Assembly: GCF_022662305.1 (NCBI RefSeq)
Contig: NZ_JAKNQH010000001.1
Location: 62,001-126,000, forward strand
DNA length: 64,000 bases
Direction of reading: 5' to 3'
Origin: Sphingomonas sp. BAUL-RG-20F-R05-02
GTDB taxonomy: Bacteria; Pseudomonadota; Alphaproteobacteria; Sphingomonadales; Sphingomonadaceae
Shown: positions 33,802 to 42,540 of the stretch, piece by piece
Layout of the letters: each line of letters opens with the position of its first letter
Position numbering within the stretch: the first letter of the stretch is position 1
Position numbers and translations under genes: made by a program
Notes under the pieces: generated by a model
Databases searched by the model: none
What the model was told of the DNA's origin: nothing
What the model saw: the letters and a program-made list of their open reading frames with translations, nothing else

Positions 33802-34719
33802 CTAGGCTGCCTTTGCGACCTGACCGAGCGTGTTCAGTTCGAACGGCGTGGTCTGGTAGATCTCGTTGATCCAGTTGCCGAACAACAGGTGGGCGTGGCT
33901 GCGCCACTGGTTCGCGGGCGGGCGTGTCGGATCGTCGTTCGGGAAATAGTTGGACGGCACCGGCCCGCCGTCGCGCGCATATTCGTCGGCGAGCGTGGTG
34001 GTGTCGTATTCGAGGTGGTTGAACATATACAGCCGGCGATACGCCGGATCTTCGAGCAGGCACGGCCCGGTCTCGTCGTTGTCGGCGAGGATGCGCAATG
34101 CGGGCGTGCGCAGCACGTCCTCGCGCCGCAGCTCGGTCCATCGCGACACCGGCACCGCGAAATCGTCGGAGAAGCCACGCAGATAAGGCGACGAGGGGAT
34201 CAGGTTGCGGTGCGGGAACACGCCGGTTGCCTTCGCCGGCAGCGCATGCTTGCCGATGTTGTGGAAATGGTAAGCGGCGGCCTGCGCCGCCCAGCAGATC
34301 GTCAGACAGGAGTGCACATGCGTCTGCGTCCAGTCGAACACCTGCCGCATTTCGTCCCAGTAGCGGACCTGTTCGAACGGCAGCTTCTCCACCGGCGCGC
34401 CGGTGATGATGAAGCCATCGAACCGCTCGTCGCGGACGTCTGACCACGGCCGGTAGAATGCCGCCATATGATCGGCCGGGGTGTTGCGCGCGACGTGATC
34501 GGTCATCCGCACCAGCGTCAAGTCGATCTGGAGCGGGGAGGCGCCGATCAGGCGCGCAAGCTGCGTCTCGGTGCTGATCTTGTTGGGCATCAGGTTGAGC
34601 AGCCCGATCCGCAAGGGGCGGATGTCCTGCCGGGCGGCATCGGCCTCGCGCATCACGGTGATTCCTTCCGCTTCCAGCGTGCGGGTGGCGGGCAGGTCGT
34701 CGGGGATTTTGATCGGCAC
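33802..34719 (-). CDS. metA: Homoserine O-acyltransferase MetA (predicted acetyltransferase)
   Basis: Activates homoserine for methionine synthesis. The 305-residue protein has the full MetA layout, and its catalytic residues fall at the E. coli positions: Cys142 in LTICWAAQA, and His235 and Glu237 in MFNHLEYD. Residue 111, which sets acyl-CoA choice, is Glu ([10 protein letters not shown]). In characterised enzymes Glu111 goes with acetyl-CoA and Gly111 with succinyl-CoA, so acetyltransferase activity is predicted despite the usual 'succinyltransferase' label. The start is GTG, with AGGA about ten bases upstream. The leader carries a riboswitch-like RNA. Confidence 0.95.
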   Translation of the reverse strand: MPIKIPDDLPATRTLEAEGITVMREADAARQDIRPLRIGLLNLMPNKISTETQLARLIGASPLQIDLTLVRMTDHVARNTPADHMAAFYRPWSDVRDERFDGFIITGAPVEKLPFEQVRYWDEMRQVFDWTQTHVHSCLTICWAAQAAAYHFHNIGKHALPAKATGVFPHRNLIPSSPYLRGFSDDFAVPVSRWTELRREDVLRTPALRILADNDETGPCLLEDPAYRRLYMFNHLEYDTTTLADEYARDGGPVPSNYFPNDDPTRPPANQWRSHAHLLFGNWINEIYQTTPFELNTLGQVAKAA

Positions 34720-34783
34720 GGGCGTTTGGTCCTATGACGGGGCGGACGCTTGCGTGGCTCTGGTCCGTTTGGTTGCCGGATCG

Positions 34784-34863
34784 GCCACATCCTCTCTGGC
34801 GAGAGTGCCACCTTGCCCGGACGGCAGGTTGGCGTTGGGCGTCGTCCCAACTCTTGATGTTGC
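34784..34863 (-). promoter_or_regulatory. Candidate SAM-I/SAM-IV-type riboswitch in the metA leader
   Basis: On the minus strand, GCAACATC (34863-34856) pairs with GATGTGGC (34791-34784) with one A-G mismatch, closing a multi-helix element. Inside are GTTGGG/CCCAAC (34851-34846/34839-34834), CCTGCC/GGCAAGG (34828-34823/34817-34811) and CTCTC/GAGAG. The junction sequences ATCAAGAG, GCCAACC and AAGGTGGCA sit in the same order as ATCAAGAG, GCAACC and AAGGTGCTA of SAM-I riboswitches. The arm after ATCAAGAG is shortened and has no kink-turn. Placement upstream of metA supports SAM sensing. I matched it from memory, not with a covariance model. Confidence 0.55.
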
Positions 34864-34867
34864 GATA

Positions 34868-34896
34868 CTCTTACGAAATCGCGGGGTGCTTGGCAA
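34868..34896 (-). promoter_or_regulatory. Putative metA leader promoter
   Basis: TTGCCA (34896-34891) and TAAGAG (34873-34868) are separated by exactly 17 bases. Transcription would begin about at 34863-34861, the first bases of the riboswitch-like element. The -35 overlaps an 8-bp inverted repeat (GTGCTTGG...CCAAGCAC, 34886-34909) of unknown role. Confidence 0.4.
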
Positions 34897-34924
34897 TGCC
34901 ACCAAGCACGCTACATCGGCTTGC

Positions 34925-35359
34925 ATGAGCGACAGCAATATCGTGATCTGCCCTGCCTGCGCGACCGCCAATCGCGTGCCAATAGAGAGACGTGGCGCAG
35001 GCGGCACCTGCGGGCGCTGCCATGCGCCGTTGTTCTCCGGTGCGCCGATCGTGCTGACCGCTGCCAACTTCGATGCCCATGCCGGGCGTGGCGACCTGCC
35101 GCTGCTGGTGGATTTCTGGGCGGAATGGTGCGGGCCATGCCGCCAGATGGCGCCGGCGTTCGCCGCTGCCGCACAGCAGCTCGAACCGGCAATGCGGCTC
35201 GGCAAGCTCGATACCGAGGCGGAGGCCGCGATCGCGGCGCGCTATGCAATCCGCTCGATCCCAACGATGATCCTGTTCCGCGGCGGCCGGGAAGTGGCGC
35301 GCCAGTCCGGCGCAATGCCCGCGAGCGCGATCGTCGGGTGGGCACGCGGGGTGATGTGA
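34925..35359 (+). CDS. trxC: Thioredoxin 2 (zinc-finger thioredoxin)
   Basis: A 144-residue TrxC-type thioredoxin. The N-terminal zinc ribbon has CPAC (Cys9, Cys12) and CGRC (Cys29, Cys32), and the thioredoxin domain carries WCGPC with redox Cys69 and Cys72. The cis-Pro loop is RSIPTMILF. TrxC reduces cytosolic disulfides, often under oxidative stress. It is divergent from metA. The intergenic DNA is almost entirely the metA leader, so its own promoter must overlap that region. Confidence 0.93.
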   Translation: MSDSNIVICPACATANRVPIERRGAGGTCGRCHAPLFSGAPIVLTAANFDAHAGRGDLPLLVDFWAEWCGPCRQMAPAFAAAAQQLEPAMRLGKLDTEAEAAIAARYAIRSIPTMILFRGGREVARQSGAMPASAIVGWARGVM

Positions 35360-35365
35360 GGGCAG

Positions 35366-35971
35366 TTATCCGCGCACGAACACGACCGACAGATTGTTGG
35401 CCGGCATCTCGATCACCCGATCCAGATTGAGCCCGAGCGGGGTCGCCGCCGCCGCGACGGTGTCGAGGTCGCGGATACCCCATGACGGGTCACGCGCCTT
35501 GAGATCGGCATCGAAGGCAGCGTTGCTCGCCACCAGCGGAACGTCGGCGCATCGGAACGGACCGTAAAGGTACAGGTGACCGCCCGCCGGCAACAGCCGC
35601 GCCGCGCCGCCGAGCAGCCCCAGCGTCGCCCGCCACGGGCTGATGTGCACCATGTTGATTGCCAACACCGCGTCGGCGTCCACCATCGGCCACGGCTCGG
35701 CTGCGGCATCGATGTCGAGCGGCGCACGTACGTTCGCCAGCGGTGTGTCGTGCAGCCATGCCGCAATCGAGGTCCGCGCCGCGAGCGAAGGGTCGCTGGG
35801 CTGCCAGATCAGCGACGGCACGGCGGCGGCGAAGTGCGTGATATGCTCACCGGAACCGCTCGCGATCTCCAGCACTGTCCCGCGCTCCGGCAGCACCGTG
35901 CGCAAAACGTCCAGGATCGGTTCGCGATTGCGAAGGGCTGCCGGGCTGCTCAGGCGGTAGTCTGTGTCCAT
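35366..35971 (-). CDS. DUF938 SAM-dependent methyltransferase-like protein
   Basis: A 201-residue class I methyltransferase-fold protein of the DUF938 family. The family start is RLSSPAALRNREPILDVL, the SAM-binding motif I is VLEIASGSGEHITHFAA (residues ~33-49), and WQPSDPS and AVLAINMVHISPW follow. The substrate is unknown. It converges with trxC (six-base gap). Confidence 0.88.
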   Translation of the reverse strand: MDTDYRLSSPAALRNREPILDVLRTVLPERGTVLEIASGSGEHITHFAAAVPSLIWQPSDPSLAARTSIAAWLHDTPLANVRAPLDIDAAAEPWPMVDADAVLAINMVHISPWRATLGLLGGAARLLPAGGHLYLYGPFRCADVPLVASNAAFDADLKARDPSWGIRDLDTVAAAATPLGLNLDRVIEMPANNLSVVFVRG

Positions 35972-36006
35972 GGTGCGCCTTGCGACAGGGCGCGCCTAAA
36001 GCCAAG

Positions 36007-37179
36007 TCAAACCGGCGTATGCGCCGCCTGTACCGAGGTGCGGGCGATCACGCGCAGATACGTGTCGAGCACGGTCTGGTTGATCCGCTCCCAACGATAG
36101 CCGGCCGCCTCCGCCACGCCGGCGCGGCCTGCGCCGACGCGGAAGCTGGCGTCTTCGCAGAAGCGTTGCAGCGCGTCGGCATAGCCCTCGATATCGGTCG
36201 GATCGACGATCAGCCCGGTCAAGCCGTCTTCCAGCAGCCCGACCGCACCCGACGCCCGCGCCGCCACCACCGGCACACCCGCCGCCATCGCCTCCAGCGT
36301 CACGTTGCCGAACGTCTCGGTCACGCTCGGGTTGAAGAACACGTCCATCGATGCGACCGCGCGGCCGAGATCGTCCCCCGTCACGAAGCCTGCGAATACC
36401 GCATCGGGAATTTCCTTGGCGAACCAGTCGCGTGCCGGGCCTTCACCGACGACCAGCGTCCGGTGCCGCACGCCACGGACGTCGAGCGCGTGCATCGCCT
36501 TGGCGAACACATCGAGACCTTTTTCCTTGACCAGCCGGCCGAGGAAACCGATCGCGATCTCGTCATCGCCGATGCCGAGCGAACGCCGCCATTCGAGGCT
36601 GCGCCGGGCCGGGCTGAAGCGATCGTGGTTCACGCCGCGCGACCAGCGCGTGACCGGCGTCGTCACGCCCCATTCGCGCAGGATCTCGCCCATCATCTGG
36701 CTGGGGGCGAGCACCTCATCGACGCTCTGGTAGAATTTGCGCTGCATGCGCACGATCAGCGGCGCGACGAAACCGATGCCGTAATATTGCACATAGGTCT
36801 CGAAGCGCGTGTGGTAAGACGCGACCACCGGAATGTCCTTTTCCCGTGCATAGCGTACCGCCGAGTGGTTAAGGAAATCCGGCGCCGAGACGTGGACGAG
36901 GTTGGGCGCGAACGCATCCAGATCGGCGCGAACGCGCGCATCAATCGCAAGCCCAAGCTTATACTCGGCACGGCCGCCCGGCATCTTGACCGAGCGCGTG
37001 CCGACGAGGTCGCCGGTCGGCGCGAACGCTGGCTTGCGGCTCACCGGCGAATAGACGCGCACCGCCGCACCCTGCTTGAGCAGATAGCCGACCAGCAGGT
37101 TTAGCGTCTGGTTGGCACCGTCGCGGGTGTAATTGTAATTGCCGCTGAAGAGCGCAACGCGGAGGTTTGTCGCCTGCAT
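36007..37179 (-). CDS. Family 4 glycosyltransferase
   Basis: A 390-residue GT-B glycosyltransferase of the GT4 type. Visible features are LFSGNYNYTRDGANQTLNLL near the N-terminus, VVASYHTRFETYVQYYG, IGFLGRLVKEKGLDVFAKAM (residues ~215-234), and the donor site FNPSVTETFGNVTLEAMAAG with the ExFGxxxLE motif. It resembles the alpha-mannosyltransferase/GtfB group and MshA-like transferases (for example glucuronosyl- or mannosyl-lipid synthesis), but donor and acceptor are unknown. The start is taken at MQATNLRVAL because the frame beyond is Pro/Lys-rich without family similarity. Confidence 0.87.
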   Translation of the reverse strand: MQATNLRVALFSGNYNYTRDGANQTLNLLVGYLLKQGAAVRVYSPVSRKPAFAPTGDLVGTRSVKMPGGRAEYKLGLAIDARVRADLDAFAPNLVHVSAPDFLNHSAVRYAREKDIPVVASYHTRFETYVQYYGIGFVAPLIVRMQRKFYQSVDEVLAPSQMMGEILREWGVTTPVTRWSRGVNHDRFSPARRSLEWRRSLGIGDDEIAIGFLGRLVKEKGLDVFAKAMHALDVRGVRHRTLVVGEGPARDWFAKEIPDAVFAGFVTGDDLGRAVASMDVFFNPSVTETFGNVTLEAMAAGVPVVAARASGAVGLLEDGLTGLIVDPTDIEGYADALQRFCEDASFRVGAGRAGVAEAAGYRWERINQTVLDTYLRVIARTSVQAAHTPV

Positions 37180-37932
37180 CGCCGCGCCATAGCGTCGAGT
37201 CGGCGGATTGGGAACAGAACGTTTCGGCGGCGGTGGAGCGGCGGGTCTCTTTGGCTTGCTACCGGTCGGTTTGTGTGCGGCAGTCCGCTGTTTTCGCTGC
37301 AGCCGCCGCAAGACCGGTCCGCCTGTTCAGAAGCGTGGCGACCTGATCGGCAAAGCCCCGCATCGTTATCGGCAGATCGCTCGCGCTGAGACATCGCCGT
37401 GCTGGCTTCGACGCGCACACCGTCCCGAAGAACTGCCATCGGCCAGCACGATCGGGATCGAGACGTGACGCTCGAACCGCAGGGAATCGGAGTGTGATGT
37501 ATCCGCCAGCTCGGTTCGGCGGAGACAAGACCGATCGCCATTGCCCGGCCGCTGTCGCGTATTTCGCAGCAGATTCGTCGTCTTGCGTTCGCGTTCTTCC
37601 CCGGTTCGAGTCCGAAGTCGATACTGTCGAGTATCTGACAGGCGATCCAAACCGTGTCGGTGACGCAAGCGACGGCGGCGAAGCCCATGTCCGTGAGGTT
37701 GCACACCGAACGAGCATGTCACGAATTCGGCAGAGTCTGTCTGGGAGACTGCCTGACGTACTAAATCGCCCATGATCATTCCGTCCATTCAACCGATCGT
37801 AGCATTCCGTCCCAATTAGCCGGGCAACATTGTTCCCGAGAGCAGCAGACTTCCCGCCCGCACGCCTCGGACCGCGCACTTCGGGCAAGATTTCTGTTCT
37901 CTAATCGTTCCGGTTCGGGTATCGGACACACC
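37180..37932. other. Degenerate intergenic region upstream of radA
   Basis: About 750 bases with no intact gene I can support. On the minus strand different frames contain protein-like fragments: RFERHVSIPIVLADGSSSG in one, CNLTDMGFAAVACVTDTVWI in another and LPITMRGFADQVATLLNRRT in a third. The first two recall the RxxxR and N/DxSxxG parts of PilZ domains in scrambled order. It may be a decayed PilZ-like gene, but the evidence is weak. Confidence 0.3.
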
Positions 37933-39303
37933 ATGGCGAAACCACAGAAGCGCTACGTCTGCCAATCTTGCGGCTCGGTCTCCCATCGCTGGGCCGGGCA
38001 ATGCGGGGATTGTTCGGAATGGAACACAATGGTCGAGGAGGCGGGTGCCGTCGTCACGCCGTTCCAGGCCAAGCATAACCTGCAAGGTGGCGGGCGTTTT
38101 ATCACGCTGTCCGGCCTCGATACCGACGTCGAACTCCCCGAGCGTATGGCGAGCGGCATCGCCGAGTTCGACCGCGCGCTCGGTGGTGGTTTCGTGGAAG
38201 GATCGGCGACGTTGATCGGCGGCGATCCGGGGATCGGCAAGTCGACGCTGCTGTTGCAGGCGGCCGCGAAGATGGCGCTTGCCGGCAAGAGCGTCGCCTA
38301 TGTTTCTGGCGAGGAGGCAGCCGATCAGGTGCGGCTTCGCGCGCGGCGGCTGGGGCTGGGCAACGCGCCGGTGCAACTCGCCTCCGCCACCTCCACGCGC
38401 GACATCCTGACGACGCTCTCCCAAGGGACGCCGCCCGACCTGCTGGTGATCGATTCGATCCAGACGATGCACTCCGATCTGATCGAGGGCGCACCGGGTA
38501 CGGTCAGCCAGGTCCGCGCCTCTGCGCAGGAACTGATCCGTTTCGCCAAGGAACGTGGCACGGCGGTGGTGCTGGTCGGCCATGTCACCAAGGACGGCAG
38601 CATCGCCGGCCCGCGCGTGCTGGAACATATGGTCGACACCGTGCTGAGCTTCGAGGGCGAGCGCAGCCACCAGTATCGCATCCTGCGCGCGATCAAGAAC
38701 CGCTTCGGCGGCACCGACGAGATTGGCGTGTTCGCGATGGTTGCGGAAGGCCTGACGGAGATTTCCAACCCTTCCGCACTGTTCCTGACGCAGCGCGACG
38801 AAGGCGTGACCGGCACCACCGTTTTCCCCGCGCTGGAGGGGACGCGGCCGGTGCTGGTCGAAATTCAGGCGCTGGTGGTGCGGCTGGCGAGCGGCGCGAC
38901 GCCCAGGCGAGCGGTGGTCGGCTGGGACAGCGGGCGGCTGGCGATGATCCTTGCGGTGCTGGAGGCGCGCTGCGGCCTGAGTTTCTCGGCGTGCGAAGTC
39001 TATCTGAACATCGCCGGAGGGTACCGTGTGCAGGACCCGGCCGCAGATCTCGCGGTGGCGGCGGCACTGATCTCCGGCCTGTCCGAGCGGCCGGTCCCCG
39101 CCGACGCGGTCGCGTTCGGCGAGATCGCGCTGTCCGGCGAGGTGCGCCCGGTCGCGCACGGACCGCTTCGCATGAAGGAAGCCGCCAAACTTGGCTTCGA
39201 ACGCGCGCTGGTGCCGGCGACCACCGCCGCCGATCCAGCGCCGCTTGCGCTGACCGGCTTTCGCACGCTCGGCGCTTTGGTCGAGCATATGCTGGGCAAG
39301 TAG
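37933..39303 (+). CDS. radA: DNA repair protein RadA
   Basis: RecA-like branch-migration helicase for recombination. The 456-residue protein has the N-terminal zinc finger (CQSC at residues 10-13 and CGDC at 24-27), Walker A GGDPGIGKSTLLLQ (~96-109), Walker B LLVIDSIQTM, the RadA-specific KNRFG motif in AIKNRFGGTDEIGVF, and a C-terminal Lon-protease-like domain with DLAVAAALISGLSERPVPAD. Length and domain order are standard. It precedes cvpA by 68 bases. Confidence 0.96.
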   Translation: MAKPQKRYVCQSCGSVSHRWAGQCGDCSEWNTMVEEAGAVVTPFQAKHNLQGGGRFITLSGLDTDVELPERMASGIAEFDRALGGGFVEGSATLIGGDPGIGKSTLLLQAAAKMALAGKSVAYVSGEEAADQVRLRARRLGLGNAPVQLASATSTRDILTTLSQGTPPDLLVIDSIQTMHSDLIEGAPGTVSQVRASAQELIRFAKERGTAVVLVGHVTKDGSIAGPRVLEHMVDTVLSFEGERSHQYRILRAIKNRFGGTDEIGVFAMVAEGLTEISNPSALFLTQRDEGVTGTTVFPALEGTRPVLVEIQALVVRLASGATPRRAVVGWDSGRLAMILAVLEARCGLSFSACEVYLNIAGGYRVQDPAADLAVAAALISGLSERPVPADAVAFGEIALSGEVRPVAHGPLRMKEAAKLGFERALVPATTAADPAPLALTGFRTLGALVEHMLGK

Positions 39304-39371
39304 CGGGTCGGCGACCTAGCCGCCTGACACGCTCGACTCGCACCCGCGCCCATCGTAAGCGCAGGCGCATC

Positions 39372-39932
39372 ATGGGACTAAGCGCGCTCGACATCATCGT
39401 TTTGCTGGCCGTGGGTGGCGCGGCGATCCTCGGCGTGATGCGCGGGTTCGTGACGGAGGTGCTTTCGCTGTTCGCATGGGTAGCGATCGTGTTCGCGGTG
39501 AAGCTGTTCCATACACCCCTCGCGGCGGCGCTGACCGGCATGGTCGGCACGGTGACCGGCGCGGCGGTGCTGGCGTTCGCGATTCTGGCCGGTGTCACCT
39601 ACTTCGGTGGCCGGCTGGTAGCCCGCGCGATCGGCGGTCGTATCCGCGATTCGGCGGTCGGACCGATCGATCGCGCGCTTGGCTTCGGGTTCGGCGCGGT
39701 GAAGGGCTTGATCCTGGCGAGCCTCGGCTTCCTGGTCGTCGTACTGATGACCGATACCGTACATGGTGGCCCCGCACACCGACCGGAGTGGCTGACCGCC
39801 TCGAAAACCTACCCGCTGCTCAATGCAACCAGCGCGAGCATCGCCGATTTCGTTGATCGCCGCCGCAAGGGCTTGCCGGTCTTCGGCCACACCATGGCAC
39901 CGGCCGTCCCGACGGGGAACCGGACCGACTGA
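39372..39932 (+). CDS. cvpA: CvpA family membrane protein
   Basis: A 186-residue protein with four TM helices in the first ~130 residues, beginning LSALDIIVLLAVGGAAILGV, then MRGFVTEVLSLFAWVAIVFA, and IDRALGFGFGAVKGLILASL, the CvpA signature. CvpA was named for colicin V production in E. coli but is broadly conserved with an uncertain role in envelope stability. In many proteobacteria it precedes purF; here it follows radA, a frequent alphaproteobacterial order, and purF is absent. Confidence 0.92.
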   Translation: MGLSALDIIVLLAVGGAAILGVMRGFVTEVLSLFAWVAIVFAVKLFHTPLAAALTGMVGTVTGAAVLAFAILAGVTYFGGRLVARAIGGRIRDSAVGPIDRALGFGFGAVKGLILASLGFLVVVLMTDTVHGGPAHRPEWLTASKTYPLLNATSASIADFVDRRRKGLPVFGHTMAPAVPTGNRTD

Positions 39933-40019
39933 CGCGACGGGCCGAGCGGGCGCCAACTTCGTTTCGCACCCGCCATCGTGTGGGGTGACGCGCCGCCGCA
40001 TCGGCCCTACATCCACGGC

Positions 40020-40454
40020 ATGACCGCGACGCTCTACAACACCGAAATCCTGCGCCTCGCCGCAACCATCCCCTATCAGGAGCGGCTCGCCGATCCGATG
40101 GCCTCTTCGGAGAAGCGATCGCCAATCTGCGGGAGCCGGGTCACGGTCGACGTGAACATGGGTGAGGACGGGCGTGTCGCCGAGGTGGGCATGTTGGTGC
40201 GCGCCTGTGCGCTCGGGCAGGCATCGTCCTCGCTGCTGGCGGCGCAGGTTGTAGGGCGGTCGCCGGCCGAGATCGCCGCCGCGCGCGACGCGTTGGCAGC
40301 CTGGCTGGCGGGCGAGGGCGACGTGCCCGACTGGCCCGGTCTCGACATCTTCACGCCGGCTTTGCCGCACAGTGCGCGACACCCCTCGATCCGGCTCGCG
40401 TTCGAGGCCGCGGCGGAAGCGGCTGCGGCCGCGGCGCTCAGCCGCGCGGCATGA
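40020..40454 (+). CDS. IscU/NifU-like iron-sulfur scaffold protein
   Basis: A 144-residue protein similar to the IscU/NifU N-terminal scaffold fold: LYNTEILRLAATIPYQERLA, SPICGSRVTVDVNMGEDGRV and MLVRACALGQASSSLLAAQV. Two of the cysteines expected in scaffold proteins are visible (ICGS and RACALGQAS), and the third is not obvious, so whether it assembles clusters is uncertain. This divergent form is common in sphingomonads. Its stop overlaps the Kef-type gene (ATGA). Confidence 0.8.
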   Translation: MTATLYNTEILRLAATIPYQERLADPMASSEKRSPICGSRVTVDVNMGEDGRVAEVGMLVRACALGQASSSLLAAQVVGRSPAEIAAARDALAAWLAGEGDVPDWPGLDIFTPALPHSARHPSIRLAFEAAAEAAAAAALSRAA

Positions 40455-42208
40455 CGGAAAGTCTGCTGATCGACGGTGCAGCGCTCGGCGGGTTCGGGCT
40501 GCTGTTCGTGCTGATCTTCCGCCGGCTGGGGCTCGGCGCGACGCTGGGCTATCTCGTTGCCGGTGCCGTCGTCGGGCCGCAGGTGCTGGGGCTGGTCGGC
40601 GATGCCGATCAGAAGATCGGCGTCGCGGAACTCGGCATCACGTTGTTGCTGTTCATCGTCGGGCTGGAGCTCAACCCGTCGCGGCTGTGGAGCCTGCGCA
40701 AGGAGATTTTCGGGCTTGGCCTGATGCAGGTCATCACCTGCGGTATCGCAGTGACGGGCGTGGTGTGGCTGATCGCGCGGTTCTCGCTCGCCGCGTCGCT
40801 CGCGCTCGGCCTGCCGCTGGCGCTGTCGTCGACCGCGCAGGTGCTGCCGATGCTGCAATCCGCCGGTCGGTTGCGTACGCCGTTCGGGGAGCGCGCGTTC
40901 TCAATCCTGCTGTTCCAGGATCTGTCGATCGTGCCGCTCATCACCATCGTCACGGTGCTGTCGCGCAATCCCGCCGATGCGAACGGCCCGCCCGGCTGGC
41001 AGTTGTTCCTCTATACCGTGCTGGCGATTACCGGGCTGGTGCTGGCCGGGCGGTATCTGCTGCGGCCGATGTTCCGTGCGATCGGCAATCTCGGCGAGCG
41101 CGAGATGTTCGTCTTCGCGGCGCTGTTCACCGTCGTGGCGGCGGCGGCGATCATGGAGTCGCTCGGCCTCTCCACCGCGCTCGGCGCGTTCGTCGCGGGC
41201 GTGATGCTCGCCGATAGCCCGTACCGGCACGAGATCGAAACCGATGTCGAGCCGTTCCGCTCGATCCTGCTCGGCCTGTTCTTCCTGGCAATCGGGATGA
41301 TGCTCGATCTGCATGCGATCGCCGCGCGCCCGTTGTTCGTGGTCGGCATGGCGCTCGCGCTGATCGTCACAAAGGCGGCGATCATGATGGGGATCGGCCT
41401 GCTGTTCCGCATGAGATGGCGCGAGGCGTTCGCGCTCGGCCTGCTGCTGAGCCAGGGCGGCGAGTTCGGTTTCGTGCTGTTCGCGCAGGCGCAGCACGCC
41501 TATCTGATCGCCCCGGAGGCGGCGAGCCTGTTCGGCGCGGTGGTCACGCTGTCGATGGCGACGACGCCGTTCCTGATGGCGATCACCAAGCGGCTGCGGA
41601 CCGAACCGGTCGTGGATGGCGGCGACCGCGAGGGGCCGCGTTCCGATGGCGCCAACGCGCTAATCGTCGGCTACGGGCGCTTCGGCCAGACGGTCGCGCA
41701 GATGCTGATCGCGCAAGGGATTCCCGTCACGCTGATCGACACCGACATCGAGATGATCGACGTGGCGGGTGAGTTCGGCGCGAAGGTCTATTACGGCGAT
41801 GGCACCCGGCTCGACCTGCTGCGACAGGCGGGGGCGGGCGAGGCGGAACTGATCCTGTTCTGCATCGACCAGGATCAGGTGACGACCGACCTGGTCGAGG
41901 CGGTGCATACCGCATTTCCGAACGCGAAGGTGTTCGTGCGCGCCTATGATCGCCGCTCGCTCATCAAGCTGAAGGGCAGCCCGGCGACGGCGGTGGTGCG
42001 CGAGGTGCTCGAGTCGGCGGTGAAGATGGCGCGCCTGGCGATGGCGAGCATCGAGATCGACGAGGAGGAGATCAACCGCAGCGAGGCGCATTACCGTGCT
42101 CGCGACAAGGAGCGGCTGCGCGTGCAACTCGACACCGGCAACTTCCGCGACGAGGCGGCGCGCATGATGGTGCAGGACACGCGTGAAGAATTGCGGGAGG
42201 GTGGCTGA
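40451..42208 (+). CDS. Kef-type K+/H+ antiporter with TrkA-N domain
   Basis: A 585-residue CPA2 antiporter. The N-terminal ~390 residues contain about 12 TM helices with GFGLLFVLIFRRLGLGATLG, LLLFIVGLELNPSRLW and LALSSTAQVLPML. The cytosolic TrkA-N/RCK domain begins NALIVGYGRFGQTVAQMLIA (residues ~397-416) and includes VTLIDTDIEMIDVAGEFGAK and YYGDGTRLDLLRQAGAGEAE, for NAD(H) or glutathione-adduct control. It resembles KefB/KefC/YbaL; the exact subtype is not resolved. Acts in potassium efflux and electrophile protection. Confidence 0.92.
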   Translation: MTESLLIDGAALGGFGLLFVLIFRRLGLGATLGYLVAGAVVGPQVLGLVGDADQKIGVAELGITLLLFIVGLELNPSRLWSLRKEIFGLGLMQVITCGIAVTGVVWLIARFSLAASLALGLPLALSSTAQVLPMLQSAGRLRTPFGERAFSILLFQDLSIVPLITIVTVLSRNPADANGPPGWQLFLYTVLAITGLVLAGRYLLRPMFRAIGNLGEREMFVFAALFTVVAAAAIMESLGLSTALGAFVAGVMLADSPYRHEIETDVEPFRSILLGLFFLAIGMMLDLHAIAARPLFVVGMALALIVTKAAIMMGIGLLFRMRWREAFALGLLLSQGGEFGFVLFAQAQHAYLIAPEAASLFGAVVTLSMATTPFLMAITKRLRTEPVVDGGDREGPRSDGANALIVGYGRFGQTVAQMLIAQGIPVTLIDTDIEMIDVAGEFGAKVYYGDGTRLDLLRQAGAGEAELILFCIDQDQVTTDLVEAVHTAFPNAKVFVRAYDRRSLIKLKGSPATAVVREVLESAVKMARLAMASIEIDEEEINRSEAHYRARDKERLRVQLDTGNFRDEAARMMVQDTREELREGG

Positions 42209-42537
42209 TGAACTGGCTAGTGGTGGCGGCGGCGCTTTCGGGAGCGTTGGCGGTCGGTGCAGGGGCATTCGGTGCACACGGCGCTAGTGGTGTAGCGGCG
42301 GCTTGGCTAAAGACCGGCGGCGAGTATCAGCTCATCCATGCGGTCGCGGCGCTGGTCGCGGCGCAGCTGGGTGCGCGCGGAGCGGGGTGGTTGTTCGTCG
42401 GCGGGGCGTTGGTGTTCTCCGGGACGCTGTATCTGATGGCGCTCGGCTTGCCGAATTGGCTCGGCGCAGTGACCCCGATCGGCGGGTTGTTGCTGATCGC
42501 GGGCTGGCTGTGGCTGGCATGGGCCGCCGCGCGCTGA
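42208..42537 (+). CDS. DUF423 membrane protein
   Basis: A 109-residue protein with four TM helices and the family start LVVAAALSGALAVGAGAFGA HGA-type segment, then GGEYQLIHAVAALVAAQL and ALGLPNWLGAVTPIGGLLLI. DUF423 proteins (YgdD-like) are small inner membrane proteins of unknown role. The ATG shares its first base with the stop of the antiporter gene (TGATG). Confidence 0.9.
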   Translation: MNWLVVAAALSGALAVGAGAFGAHGASGVAAAWLKTGGEYQLIHAVAALVAAQLGARGAGWLFVGGALVFSGTLYLMALGLPNWLGAVTPIGGLLLIAGWLWLAWAAAR

Positions 42538-42540
42538 GGA

